NCBI RefSeq assembly: GCF_900142475.1
Contig: NZ_FRAY01000001.1
Span: 248,001 to 312,000, forward strand
DNA: 64,000 nucleotides
Direction: 5' to 3'
DNA from: Fibrobacter sp. UWH4
Lineage (GTDB): Bacteria; Fibrobacterota; Fibrobacteria; Fibrobacterales; Fibrobacteraceae
The notes beneath the pieces were generated by a model. It saw only the letters and a list, made by a program, of their open reading frames with translations, had not been told where the DNA came from and searched no databases. Position 1 is the first letter of the stretch. Each line of letters opens with the position of its first letter. The position numbers and the translations under genes were made by a program. Below, one piece after another: positions 36,386 through 44,713 of the stretch.

Positions 36386-37501
36386 ATGAAACACGTATTC
36401 TCTCTAAAGCCCCTGTTTGCCTTGGTCTGTGGTATGGTTGCGGTCCAAACGCTTGCCGCTCCCCAAAAGACCTGGGATGCCATTTACAATGCCGAAGGCG
36501 AAGGCGATTACGCTGCCGCCAAGATTGAAGGTAACATCCGTTTCGGTAAGTATACGCACTATAAGGAAGTTCAGCCGGTATCCTTCAAGGTGAAAGACAG
36601 TTTGTTCGTGTTCTCGGTCGCGGGTAACATGACTGTTCCTGCCGACAAGATCGAGAAGGAACATTTCTACGAAAAGTGTAACGAAACCATGGAAGCTTGG
36701 GTTTCCTACTTCAACAAGCCTCGTGATTTCGGTGGCGAAGAACTGATTATCAATATTGCGGGTGTCGACCTTGCCTGTGGCGATGAACTCTTCGCCGTGG
36801 GTGACTTGCGCATCAAGTTTGCGAATGCCAAGGCTCAGGAATCTTGGGCGAACACCTTGGAAGGCCGCGAAAAGTACAAGCGTGAAAAGGTGGTGGAATA
36901 CCGCAAGGCCGAACAGGAACACCGTGCGTCGCTCCGCGATGTGTCGGGCATGGTCAAGGACCCTCGCGACGGTCAGGTCTACCGCACGATCAAGGTGGAA
37001 GGTCGCGAATGGTTTGCCCAGAATGTGAACTATAATGTGGAAGGCCACTCCTGGTGCTACGACGACAAGGATTCTTACTGCGCCCGCGGCGGTCGACTCT
37101 ACGATCTGGAAGGCGCCCGCAAGGCCTGCCCCGAAGGCTGGCACCTGCCGCGTGACCGCGAATGGATGGATTTGCTCATTGGCCTGACCCACTGCTACGA
37201 TGGCGTGGACAAGTGCGAAAAGTTTGCCAACAAGATGAAGGCTACCACCGGTTGGCAGGGCGGTGGCGGTACTGACGAATACGGCTTCTCCGTTTTCTCT
37301 TCGGGTTACCGCAAGATGGTGGGCAAGTCCATTGTCCGCTACGAAGATATGGGTGAATATGCCGGTTTCTGGTCTGCACAGAATGGCCGTAACGAAACGA
37401 TCTGGATTTGGGCCATGGGCCGTATGAGTGACCAGATGGTGCGCCAGCTCGTGCCGAGCAAGACCAATGCCTATTCTGTCCGTTGCATCAACGGAAACTA
37501 G
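36386..37501 (+). CDS. Secreted FISUMP (Fibrobacter succinogenes major paralogous) domain protein
   Basis: 371 aa. Start at 36386 after GAAGG; signal peptide ends near TLAAPQ. Residues 20-190 are unique to the protein. From about residue 195: VKDPRDGQVYRTIKVEGREW, FAQNVNY, GRLYDLEGARKACPEGWHLP, and the end YSVRCI, which is the FISUMP domain (TIGR02145). The domain is massively repeated in Fibrobacter genomes; its role is not established and may concern surface binding or assembly. Cys residues suggest disulfides. Confidence 0.9.
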   Translation: MKHVFSLKPLFALVCGMVAVQTLAAPQKTWDAIYNAEGEGDYAAAKIEGNIRFGKYTHYKEVQPVSFKVKDSLFVFSVAGNMTVPADKIEKEHFYEKCNETMEAWVSYFNKPRDFGGEELIINIAGVDLACGDELFAVGDLRIKFANAKAQESWANTLEGREKYKREKVVEYRKAEQEHRASLRDVSGMVKDPRDGQVYRTIKVEGREWFAQNVNYNVEGHSWCYDDKDSYCARGGRLYDLEGARKACPEGWHLPRDREWMDLLIGLTHCYDGVDKCEKFANKMKATTGWQGGGGTDEYGFSVFSSGYRKMVGKSIVRYEDMGEYAGFWSAQNGRNETIWIWAMGRMSDQMVRQLVPSKTNAYSVRCINGN

Positions 37502-37565
37502 TAGACGCTAGACCGTAAGCAGACGGTCGCGATTAGGATTGAGTCATCCTCGAAAAACAAGAATG

Positions 37566-37593
37566 TCATCCCCGACTTGGTCGGGGATTTTTT
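37566..37593 (+). terminator. Terminator after the FISUMP gene
   Basis: Stem CCCCGAC-TTG-GTCGGGG followed by ATTTTTT. It overlaps a GTCATCCCCGACTTGGTCGG repeat element, so the repeat itself supplies the terminator. Confidence 0.8.
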
Positions 37594-38866
37594 AATTGAA
37601 GAAGTTGGTGTCCAGTTCCGTCTTCTTTCTACCGGCGGGCTCGATGACGGCGGCGGAGAATTTGGCGGCGCTGAACAACTTGTTGGTGGTTTCGACCACT
37701 TCTTCTTCGGGCATGGCGTTGATGAGTTTTTCGGAATGCTCCATAGAGAAGAATTCGCCCAAGTGCAGCACTTGCTCGGCCATGCGCACGACGCGCTTTT
37801 CGGGGCTGTCTGCGCCCAGATACATGGCGCCGAGGATGTTCGTCTTGGTGCGTTCGTATTCACCCTTGTTGAATCCGCGTTTCAAGAAATTGTGGACTTC
37901 GGCGAGGGAAAGGTCGAGGGCCGTTTTCAACTGGTGCGGCTCCGTTGCAAGGGATATGCCCCAGTCGGTACAGTCGAGATAAACGTCGGCGGTTGAATAC
38001 ACGGAGTAGGCAAGCCCCTTGTCTTCGCGGATTTTCTGGAACAGGCGGCTGGCCATGCCGGCACCCATCGCTACGTTAAAGAGCGAAAGGGCGCAGCGGG
38101 CGCGTTCGTCCATCAGGCTGCGGTCAAAGCTTAATCCCCAGAAAAGGTTCGATTGCGCAATGTCTTGCTTCTGCACGACTTTGACGCTGTTGCTTGCCTT
38201 GTAAATGTCGGTGGGTGTAGTGCCGTTTACTTTCTTTTGTGCGAATTTTTCTGCACAAAGTTCTACAAGTTCATCGTGGTTGACTTTACCCGAGGCGCAA
38301 ATCAGGAGCGGAATATCGTTGATGACTTGCTCTTTGTACTTGAGCATTTGCTTGTGGGTGAGCGCCTTGACTTGCTTGATGTTTCCGGTAATGGAATGGG
38401 CGATGCCGCAGCCTTTAAAATGAATGGCGTTAAAGACGTCGCCTACGATTTCTTCGGGAATGTCGTCGTAGCTGTGGATTTCTTCGATAATCACGCGGCG
38501 TTCTTTTTCCATTTCCTTCTTGTCCATGCGCGGGTGCATGAGCATATCGGCAATCACGTCGATAGCGAGCGGTAAATGGCTGCGTTCAATTTGCGCGTAG
38601 AAACCCGTTTCCTGGCGGGTGGTATAGGCTTCCAGGTTTCCGCCCTTGTCTTCGATGGCGCGGGCGATTTCGAGAGCGCTCCGGTTTTCGGTTCCCTTGA
38701 ATACCAGGTGCTCATAAAAATGACTCAGACCAAATTCGTCTTTCGCTTCGTGACGCGATCCGCGCGGCACCCAGACGCCAACCGCAACCGAGTAAGCGTG
38801 CGGCATGTAGTCCGTTAAAATCGTGATTCCGTTATCGAGAACTGTTTTCTTTACAATCTGTTTCAT
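37592..38866 (-). CDS. M16-family zinc peptidase
   Basis: 424 aa. The inverted zinc motif HFYEH (in LSHFYEHLVFKGTENRS) and the downstream Glu in KERRVIIEEIHSYDD mark an active M16 (pitrilysin/MPP-type) peptidase. The second, inactive half has the usual helix-rich clamp with NLFWGLSFDR and KTNILGAMYLG. It is similar in size to bacterial processing-peptidase-like enzymes. It probably degrades or processes peptides. Confidence 0.92.
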   Translation of the reverse strand: MKQIVKKTVLDNGITILTDYMPHAYSVAVGVWVPRGSRHEAKDEFGLSHFYEHLVFKGTENRSALEIARAIEDKGGNLEAYTTRQETGFYAQIERSHLPLAIDVIADMLMHPRMDKKEMEKERRVIIEEIHSYDDIPEEIVGDVFNAIHFKGCGIAHSITGNIKQVKALTHKQMLKYKEQVINDIPLLICASGKVNHDELVELCAEKFAQKKVNGTTPTDIYKASNSVKVVQKQDIAQSNLFWGLSFDRSLMDERARCALSLFNVAMGAGMASRLFQKIREDKGLAYSVYSTADVYLDCTDWGISLATEPHQLKTALDLSLAEVHNFLKRGFNKGEYERTKTNILGAMYLGADSPEKRVVRMAEQVLHLGEFFSMEHSEKLINAMPEEEVVETTNKLFSAAKFSAAVIEPAGRKKTELDTNFFN

Positions 38867-38872
38867 ATAGGT

Positions 38873-39006
38873 CTCAGCTCGGTCGCCTAGGGCTCCCTTT
38901 GAGGGGTGAGGACGGGGCTTTGCCCCTTTGAGTTAAAAATAATCGCGCCTAGGGCGCCTAATGTTTTGCTCAAAGCGCAGTGCGCTCGAAGCGAGTTTAC
39001 GAGCGA
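38873..39006. repeat. Composite intergenic repeat block
   Basis: Repeated GCGCCTAGGGCGCC and CGCCTAGGGCTCC units, and GGGGCTTTGCCCC followed by TTTGAG. The style matches the ATGAGGT-hairpin family at 24896 and 26171. Confidence 0.6.
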
Positions 39007-39008
39007 CC

Positions 39009-39875
39009 TCATTGCTCACTCCGTTTACTAGCATACTCCCTGTGCTTTGCCTTCACTTCTTCGCTCACGTTCATGCAGCCTCGCAATTTATAATAAAAGT
39101 CTTCGAGTTGTTGCATGCTGTAAATGGTCTTGCGGCCCGTGATGCGCTTGAGTAGAGCGTCTTGCAATTCGCTGCAGTGGACGATGCTCCAGAATTCGTT
39201 ATCCTTGGGCACTTTTCGTAAGGTGCAGCGGTCGCTGAAAACCACGAACGAAATAAAGTGCGCTTGTTCGTGACGGATTTTCAGAAAATGTTCCAAAGCT
39301 AAAATATGCCCAATATTTTGGCGAATCGGATTGTGGAACGTATGCTCGGTGCTTGCGTTCAAGTGCTGGTTCCAACGTTCACTTTCAAGGTCGCCTGCAA
39401 TTTCGCCCGAAAGGTTTTTGCTTTCAAGAACGTAAATGCCCGACTGGTGCAAGAGCAAGGCGTCAATTTCGGTGTAGCCTGCGCGGGCCGGAATGTAGAG
39501 ATTTCGCATTAGAACGTAGCGGCGCTTGTCGGTGTCGCAGACGCGTGCGGTCAAAGCCATCATGGCCGCTTCGCCAAAAATGCCGCGCGGGTCGTTCGCG
39601 ATGCGCTCGTCGTTGAATTTTGTGGCCGGCTTAAAAAAGTTCTCGCTGCGGGTAGGCGCGTGCGTGATACCGTAGCCGCCCAGTTCAAAAGGCTTGTCCA
39701 GCCCGCGAATTCCGTCGCTCAGACCCTTGCGGCGTTCCTGCTCAAAGTCGCGGAATGTTTTGCGACGGCCGTCTCCATGGTACATTTTCGGATTCTTCTT
39801 CGGCGATTTGCCCTTAAGCTTAAAAAAGACAAGGGCGAGCAACAGAATGATGCCGATGAGAGTCGAAAAAGTCAT
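39009..39875 (-). CDS. NERD-domain protein with N-terminal membrane span
   Basis: 288 aa. A short N-terminal span (FSTLIGIILLLALVFFKL) then a basic linker. The NERD (nuclease-related) domain covers about residues 95-215: GIFGEAAMMAL, the core AGYTEIDALLLHQSGIYVLE, and SKN, which matches the Asp...Glu-x-Lys pattern of restriction-type folds. Ends Lys/Arg rich. Substrate and activity are unknown. Confidence 0.82.
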   Translation of the reverse strand: MTFSTLIGIILLLALVFFKLKGKSPKKNPKMYHGDGRRKTFRDFEQERRKGLSDGIRGLDKPFELGGYGITHAPTRSENFFKPATKFNDERIANDPRGIFGEAAMMALTARVCDTDKRRYVLMRNLYIPARAGYTEIDALLLHQSGIYVLESKNLSGEIAGDLESERWNQHLNASTEHTFHNPIRQNIGHILALEHFLKIRHEQAHFISFVVFSDRCTLRKVPKDNEFWSIVHCSELQDALLKRITGRKTIYSMQQLEDFYYKLRGCMNVSEEVKAKHREYASKRSEQ

Positions 39876-39925
39876 GCCGCAAGTATAGTAATTTTAGATG
39901 GGAAAAAATTTTTATTTTATTTATT

Positions 39926-41185
39926 GTGTTGCAGGGTATCAAATCAATTATTCTTTTTTCTGTGCTTGGCTTGACCATTGGGGTTGCCCCTCTTTGGGCT
40001 GAGGATGTTTGCGAATTTGACTTTTTCCTTTTGGACCATTTTGTTCAGCCTGAGTTGTCTAAGGTCCCTGCGGTGTTGGACTACCTGGTAGAAAATGCTC
40101 CTAAAGTTAAGAATGAATTGTGCAAAGACAAGTCTAAACAAAAGGGGCTGACTTACAAGGCTGGGAAACTTTATTCTACCAATCGTGAAGGCTCTGGAGC
40201 TGTTCCTCAGGTGAGCACAAGATATTTTGGTTTTGAAGGCCGTGAAGTCGATGGCCGTAAACTGACTGTAGAAGACAATGCCGCTTATAACCTAGTTCTG
40301 GATTACATTATTGCAAAGTACGACGGATTCTATGCATTAGCGAAAAAGACTTCTTTACAGACAAGTTCAAGACTAACAACGGGCGGCTTCCTTGAATATA
40401 TGCTTAGGTATCGGGTTTCCCCAGGTACTGTTGCTGATGTGGCAAGAGAAGTTGCTTTAGCACCCTCTACAATTGCTGCCGATGCGGCTGCATCATGGGC
40501 AATGCTCTGGATTCAGAAAGAAAGCCCCTATGAGCGTGACAGCTATTACGAATTTGATTACAGCTGGTTGTTAGTTGCCCGTGACAACTTTCTAGCTCGG
40601 TATCCCAATAGCCGTTACCGTAACGCATTGAATGCTTTGATTAACGAAAATATCGTTTCGGAGTTGTACAACGCCGATAAAAAGAGTGGGGTGCTTTCCC
40701 TTGGTGTAGGGCTTTCGGTGGGGAAGACTGTAAAAAGCTCATCTCTCGACCCCATCGATGAAGCTGTTACTTTTTCTCTTCCTAATGGACGCGTTCAAGT
40801 CTATCGTTTTGTCTTTCAAATTCAAGCGGATATCCTTGTGGCGAACGGTATTTCTGCTGCGGGATTGGATGCCATGATTGGGCCGACATTTGAGTTCAAT
40901 GAAGAATATGCCGTTGATGTTCTTGCGGGATTGGGCTTTGAAGAAATTTATGTAGGCGAAGATTCCATCATGAGCCTAGCTTTCATGGGTGGCGTTCAGG
41001 CCTTGCGAAGACTGCCCCTTGGCGATATGGCGTATATCGTCCCCAAGTTGCAATGGCTTGTTAAGACATTCAAATTTGACGATCCGATAAAGAACCGCAA
41101 ACGTCGTGCGTTCATGAATCAGTTCAGTATCGGCATTTCGTTTGAAGGCCGCCAGCCCCTTTCGAGGCTGAATATAGGCAAGTGA
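39926..41185 (+). CDS. Outer-membrane protein, unknown function
   Basis: 419 aa. The start is uncertain: GTG at 39926 or TTG at 39929, with no clear ribosome-binding site. Signal peptide SIILFSVLGLTIGVAPLWA. Residues 30-230 are mainly soluble. From about 255 on, strands such as VLSLGVGLSVGKTV, VYRFVFQIQADILV, MIGPTFEFNEEYAVDVLAGL and ISFEGR suggest a C-terminal barrel. Convergent with deaD, whose stop is 5 bp away. Confidence 0.7.
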   Translation: MLQGIKSIILFSVLGLTIGVAPLWAEDVCEFDFFLLDHFVQPELSKVPAVLDYLVENAPKVKNELCKDKSKQKGLTYKAGKLYSTNREGSGAVPQVSTRYFGFEGREVDGRKLTVEDNAAYNLVLDYIIAKYDGFYALAKKTSLQTSSRLTTGGFLEYMLRYRVSPGTVADVAREVALAPSTIAADAAASWAMLWIQKESPYERDSYYEFDYSWLLVARDNFLARYPNSRYRNALNALINENIVSELYNADKKSGVLSLGVGLSVGKTVKSSSLDPIDEAVTFSLPNGRVQVYRFVFQIQADILVANGISAAGLDAMIGPTFEFNEEYAVDVLAGLGFEEIYVGEDSIMSLAFMGGVQALRRLPLGDMAYIVPKLQWLVKTFKFDDPIKNRKRRAFMNQFSIGISFEGRQPLSRLNIGK

Positions 41186-41190
41186 TTTAA

Positions 41191-43629
41191 TTACACTCTT
41201 CCAAAACGACGCGTCTTGCGGAAGGGTTTGTCGCCAAAGCTTCGCTCGTCGTGATCTTTGCGGAACGGGCGATCTTCGAACTTGCCCGGCTTACGGTCCG
41301 CAAACATCTTTTCGCGGCGGGCCTTACGGTTTTCGAAAGGCTTGTCGTCACCGAACTTTTTGCCGTGACGGTCTCCATCGCGATGGAAACTACGGCGGTC
41401 TTCGCGGCTCGCGCGCGGGCGGGTTCCCGGAGCGGGGCCGGTAGGCGGTTCGTCGGTCATCAGGCGGAATCTGGATTCATTACCGCGAATTGTCATGTCA
41501 GCGAGAATGTCGAGGACTTCCTGCGGCATGGTTTCGGGGAGTTCTACAGTGCTGAACTTGTCGAACAGCTTGATGCGCCCGATGTTGGAACTGCTGATGT
41601 TGCCTTCGCCGGCGATGGCGCCTACGATGTCCCTGGGCGTCACGTGGTCGCGGCGGCCCACGCCCAGGTAATAGCGCAGGTAGCCTTCTTCGACGCCGTT
41701 TGCGCCTTCGTTGCGTTCCTTGCGGAGGCGGCTCTTTTCTTCGCGGTCGAGGCCAAAGTTGTCGTTGCTGCGATCGCGACGTTCGCCTCTTTCACGCGGA
41801 ACATCAAGCGGCTTGAGTTCCGGGAATAGCGGCTGCTTTTTCTGCCATATCTTGATGACGGCGGCGGCGATGTCGATGGCGGTTAATACTTCGCTAGATC
41901 CTTCGACTTCGCTATCGCTTCGCTCAGGATGACACTCTGCGTTTTGACTTTCGTCTACCATCGATTGGACGAGTTCCTTGAACTTGTCGAGTTCGCCGGT
42001 GGTAATCACACTCTTGATTTTGTCCTTGAAGGCGGCCACGCGCTTTGCGCTGATGATTTCTGCCGTCGGCAATTCCATCGTTTCGATTGGCTGACGGGTT
42101 GCCTTCTCGATAATTTTCAGCATCTTCTTTTCACGCGGCGTGATAAAGAGGATGGCGTTTCCGCTGCGGCCTGCGCGGCCTGTACGGCCGATGCGGTGCA
42201 CGTAAGATTCGGTGTCGTAAGGAATGTCGTAGTTCACCACGTGCGTGATGCGGTCCACGTCGATGCCACGGGCGGCCACGTCGGTGGCGACGACGATATC
42301 AAGCTTGCCCATCTTGAGTCGGTTGATGGTACGTTCGCGCATGGACTGGGCGAGGTCTCCGTTCAGCGGGGCCACGTTGAATCCGCGGCTTTCGAGCTTT
42401 TCGGCGACTTCGGTCGTATTCTGCTTGGTGCGCACGAAAATCAAAACGCCGTCAAAATCTTCGCCTTCGAGTACGCGGGCGAGCGCCTCGATCTTATGTT
42501 CGTTCTTTACAAGTAAGTAGCGCTGGCGGATGTTTTCTACCGTTGTCGTCTTGCCTTCGATGCAGGCTTCTTCGTATTCGCCCAGGTGCTGTTCAATAAT
42601 TTTCTTGACTTCTTTAGGCATGGTGGCGCTAAAGAGGGCGCGCTGGGCGCTTGCCGGGATTTCCTTGAGGATGGTTTCCACATCTTCCATGAATCCCATG
42701 TCGAGCATTTCGTCGGCTTCGTCGAGAACGATAGCCTTTACGCCCGAAAGCACGATGGAACCGCGCTTGATGTGGTCAATCAGGCGGCCTGGAGTGGCGA
42801 CCACAATGTTCGCCTGGCGCTTGAGGGCTCGCAACTGCACGGCGATGTCCTGTCCGCCGTAAACCGGAACCACATGCACCTTCGGCATCTTGGCGGCGTA
42901 CTGCTGAATGGCTTCGGATACTTGGATCGCGAGTTCGCGGGTCGGCGTGAGCACGAGCATCGAGGTTTCGTGACCGTTAAAGTCGAGCCTCGAAAGCAGC
43001 GGAAGCGAGAATGCGGCGGTCTTGCCGGTACCGGTCTGGGCCGTGCCGAGCAGGTTTCCGCCCTGCAATAGGGCGGGAATCGCCTTCGCCTGAATGGGGG
43101 AGGGTGTCTCGTAATTCAGCGCCTTGATGGCTTCAAGAACTTCGTCTGCAAGTCCGAGGTCTTCGAAGGTCACCAAAGCTTCGTCGGCGGGTTCCGCATC
43201 TTCGGCTAGTTCATCGTCAGAATCGGCTTCTTCTGCTGTTTTTTCTTCGTTTTCTACGATGCTGTCATTCTCGACCCCGAATTCAGTTCGGGGGAGGGAA
43301 TCCATTGTAGCTTCTGAATCCTCGGCACAGTCCTTCTTGGATTCTGCGTAGTCTTCGTCGCTGTCTTCTTCGGGCTGTTCTGCTTCACCTTCTTCAATTT
43401 CGACCTTCGTGCCGACTTCGATGGCGGATTTCTTGCCTTTTTTGAGTACGTCGCCCTCTTCGTCCACAACCACGCCATTCGGGTTCACTTCGAGGAAAGC
43501 GGCTTCATCCGCTTCGTCTTCGTCGGCACCACTGGCAATGGCGTTCAAGAACGCGTTAGCTTCGCGAGCAATCTTGGATTTGGGGTCAATAGATTCTTCG
43601 GGAATACGTTCTTCAGTATTCTTCGTCAT
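41191..43629 (-). CDS. deaD: Large DEAD-box RNA helicase (DeaD/CsdA type)
   Basis: 812 aa. A long acidic N-terminal region (residues 1-150). The helicase core has AQTGTGKTAAFSLPLL, PTREL, TPGR, DEAD, SAT, VATDVAARGIDV and HRIGRTGRAG. A DbpA-type RNA-binding domain follows (RYYLGVGRRDHVTPRDIVGA, then IAGEGNISSSNIGRI), then an Arg/Lys/Asp-rich tail. Probably involved in ribosome assembly or RNA decay in the cold. Two genomic repeat elements are inserted in frame (43264-43304 in the acidic region, 41895-41935 between core and RNA-binding domain). A promoter-like box lies about 160 nt upstream, so a long leader is likely. Confidence 0.95.
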   Translation of the reverse strand: MTKNTEERIPEESIDPKSKIAREANAFLNAIASGADEDEADEAAFLEVNPNGVVVDEEGDVLKKGKKSAIEVGTKVEIEEGEAEQPEEDSDEDYAESKKDCAEDSEATMDSLPRTEFGVENDSIVENEEKTAEEADSDDELAEDAEPADEALVTFEDLGLADEVLEAIKALNYETPSPIQAKAIPALLQGGNLLGTAQTGTGKTAAFSLPLLSRLDFNGHETSMLVLTPTRELAIQVSEAIQQYAAKMPKVHVVPVYGGQDIAVQLRALKRQANIVVATPGRLIDHIKRGSIVLSGVKAIVLDEADEMLDMGFMEDVETILKEIPASAQRALFSATMPKEVKKIIEQHLGEYEEACIEGKTTTVENIRQRYLLVKNEHKIEALARVLEGEDFDGVLIFVRTKQNTTEVAEKLESRGFNVAPLNGDLAQSMRERTINRLKMGKLDIVVATDVAARGIDVDRITHVVNYDIPYDTESYVHRIGRTGRAGRSGNAILFITPREKKMLKIIEKATRQPIETMELPTAEIISAKRVAAFKDKIKSVITTGELDKFKELVQSMVDESQNAECHPERSDSEVEGSSEVLTAIDIAAAVIKIWQKKQPLFPELKPLDVPRERGERRDRSNDNFGLDREEKSRLRKERNEGANGVEEGYLRYYLGVGRRDHVTPRDIVGAIAGEGNISSSNIGRIKLFDKFSTVELPETMPQEVLDILADMTIRGNESRFRLMTDEPPTGPAPGTRPRASREDRRSFHRDGDRHGKKFGDDKPFENRKARREKMFADRKPGKFEDRPFRKDHDERSFGDKPFRKTRRFGRV
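41895..41935 (-). repeat. In-frame repeat element in deaD (CHPERSDSEVEGS)
   Basis: Minus strand TGTCATCCTGAGCGAAGCGA continuing TAGCGAAGTCGAAGGATCTAG, translated as CHPERSDSEVEGSS. The same kind of element is mostly intergenic elsewhere. Lies in the linker between helicase core and C-terminal domain. Confidence 0.85.
43264..43304 (-). repeat. In-frame repeat element in the acidic N-terminus of deaD
   Basis: Plus strand TGTCATTCTCGACCCCGAAT continuing TCAGTTCGGGGGAGGGAATCC; palindromic arms CCCCGAA/TTCGGGG. Translated on the minus strand as DSLPRTEFGVENDS. Confidence 0.8.
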
Positions 43630-43785
43630 AATGCACCTTCAGGACCCGTAAACTTCATCTGCGGCACATGCCGCACTATCGAATGGTTCTGGCGCCGGCT
43701 GTCCGGCTGAACCTTGAAAAGCCCCGAAGCGCACTCGCGCTTATAAACCTGAAGTTTTTTGGATCCATTTTGTTGGATTTGGCGC

Positions 43786-43793
43786 CAAATGTA
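43786..43793 (-). promoter_or_regulatory. TACATTTG promoter box for deaD
   Basis: Minus-strand TACATTTG matches the TAnnTTTG element of FCB-group promoters. It lies about 157 nt before the deaD ATG, so the transcript would have a leader of roughly 150 nt that includes GC-rich palindromes (GCGGCACATGCCGC, GCCGGCTGTCCGGC). Confidence 0.5.
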
Positions 43794-43896
43794 GAAATAA
43801 GCCCCTCTATTTCAAAGGGTTGGAAGATTTTATTAAGATTTGAACCCTATTATATATAGACAATTTTGAAATTATTTGCTAAATTGTGCAAACCTC

Positions 43897-43981
43897 GGAG
43901 AGATGCCAGAGTGGTCGAATGGGCCGGTCTCGAAATCCGGAGTCTGTCACAGGACCGAGGGTTCGAATCCCTCTCTCTCCT
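43897..43981 (+). tRNA. tRNA-Ser (anticodon CGA)
   Basis: Acceptor GGAGAGA pairs with TCTCTCC. D arm GCCAGAGTGGTCGAATGGGC, anticodon loop CTCGAAA with CGA at 43931-43933, a class II variable arm, and T arm GAGGGTTCGAATCCCTC. CCA is not encoded. Reads UCG. Confidence 0.95.
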
Positions 43982-43983
43982 TG

Positions 43984-44020
43984 AAACAAAAAGGTCCCCT
44001 TTGGGGGCCCTTTTTGTTTC
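43984..44020 (+). terminator. Terminator after tRNA-Ser
   Basis: Stem AAAAAGGTCCCC-TTT-GGGGGCCCTTTTT with an A run before and a T run after. Confidence 0.85.
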
Positions 44021-44125
44021 ACAGAAAAAAGGAATCGAACCCTCGCAGAGGGTTCGGCAAAACCCGCAAGAGCGAAGCGAATACAGCGGGTTTTGAGATT
44101 GCGGTCGAAGACCGCAACCCGAAGG

Positions 44126-44251
44126 GCAACAATTGAACGAAGAGAAATTGTTGTCTTATCCCTCTCTCGTATTGAGAGAGGTGCGTTGGCAACAAATGAA
44201 CGAAGAAAAATTGTTGTCTTATCCCACTCTCTCCTTGAGAGGGGGATGTTA
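44126..44251. repeat. Two tandem 63-bp repeats containing tRNA-Ser 3'-end-like sequence
   Basis: Units at 44126-44188 and 44189-44251 start GCAACAA-TGAACGAAG and include ATTGTTGTCTTATCCC. The second contains ATCCCACTCTCTCCTTGA, which matches 17 of 18 bases of the 3' end of tRNA-Ser (43967-43984). Confidence 0.7.
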
Positions 44252-44307
44252 AGCGAAATGAAATGAGCTTGTAGTACCATCCCTCTCGATAAATATTCAT
44301 ACATCCC

Positions 44308-44361
44308 TTGACAAAACCTTCTGTTGTTTCTATATATGAAAATATGAATAGTTATTCATAT
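44308..44361 (+). promoter_or_regulatory. Promoter and ArsR-type operator of the metal-efflux operon
   Basis: TTGACA (44308-44313), a 17-nt spacer, TATATA (44331-44336). Directly after it lies a perfect 8-4-8 palindrome, ATATGAAT AGTT ATTCATAT (44342-44361), of the kind bound by SmtB/ArsR repressors. The ATG of the repressor gene (44344) lies inside the palindrome, so the mRNA is predicted to be leaderless or nearly so. Confidence 0.75.
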
Positions 44362-44712
44362 ATCAAAAATAAGAATTTTGCTCATCGATATCATGAAAAG
44401 GTCCTCCCGGCGCAGGATATCCCCCTGGATACCCTTTTCGAACTTTCTGAATTCTTTAAGTTCTTTGGCGACACGACTCGCATCCGCATTATCCATCTGA
44501 TGCTTTTGGGCGAAATCTCTGTAAATGATATCGCCGAAAAACTGAATCTGGAACAGTCGGTGGTCAGTCATCAGTTGCGTATTTTGCGTACGGCGAACCT
44601 GGTAAAGCCTCGCCGCGAAGGTCGCAGGATGTTCTATTCGCTCGATGACGAACATATCGGTCTTATTTTCAATACAGGTCTCACGCATATTTTGCACAAG
44701 AAGGGTAAGTAA
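44344..44712 (+). CDS. ArsR/SmtB-family metal-responsive repressor
   Basis: 122 aa. Winged-helix core: LSEFFKFFGDTTRIRIIHLM, then NDIAEKLNLEQSVVSHQLRI with the recognition helix (SVVSHQLRILRTANLVKPRR) and wing EGRRMFYSL. The C-terminal helix carries Asp-x-His (DDEHIGLIFNTGLTHIL, His in both positions), like the alpha5 metal site of SmtB/CzrA. It sits 1 bp before the transporter and overlaps its own operator, so it should autorepress and be released by Zn, Cd or a similar ion. Confidence 0.92.
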   Translation: MNSYSYIKNKNFAHRYHEKVLPAQDIPLDTLFELSEFFKFFGDTTRIRIIHLMLLGEISVNDIAEKLNLEQSVVSHQLRILRTANLVKPRREGRRMFYSLDDEHIGLIFNTGLTHILHKKGK

Positions 44713-44713
44713 A

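Noticed and set aside
43879-44304. 141-codon frame antisense to tRNA-Ser
   Set aside because: The protein (…GIRTLGPVTDSGFRDRPIRPL…) is the reverse translation of a tRNA-Ser gene, a common annotation artefact.
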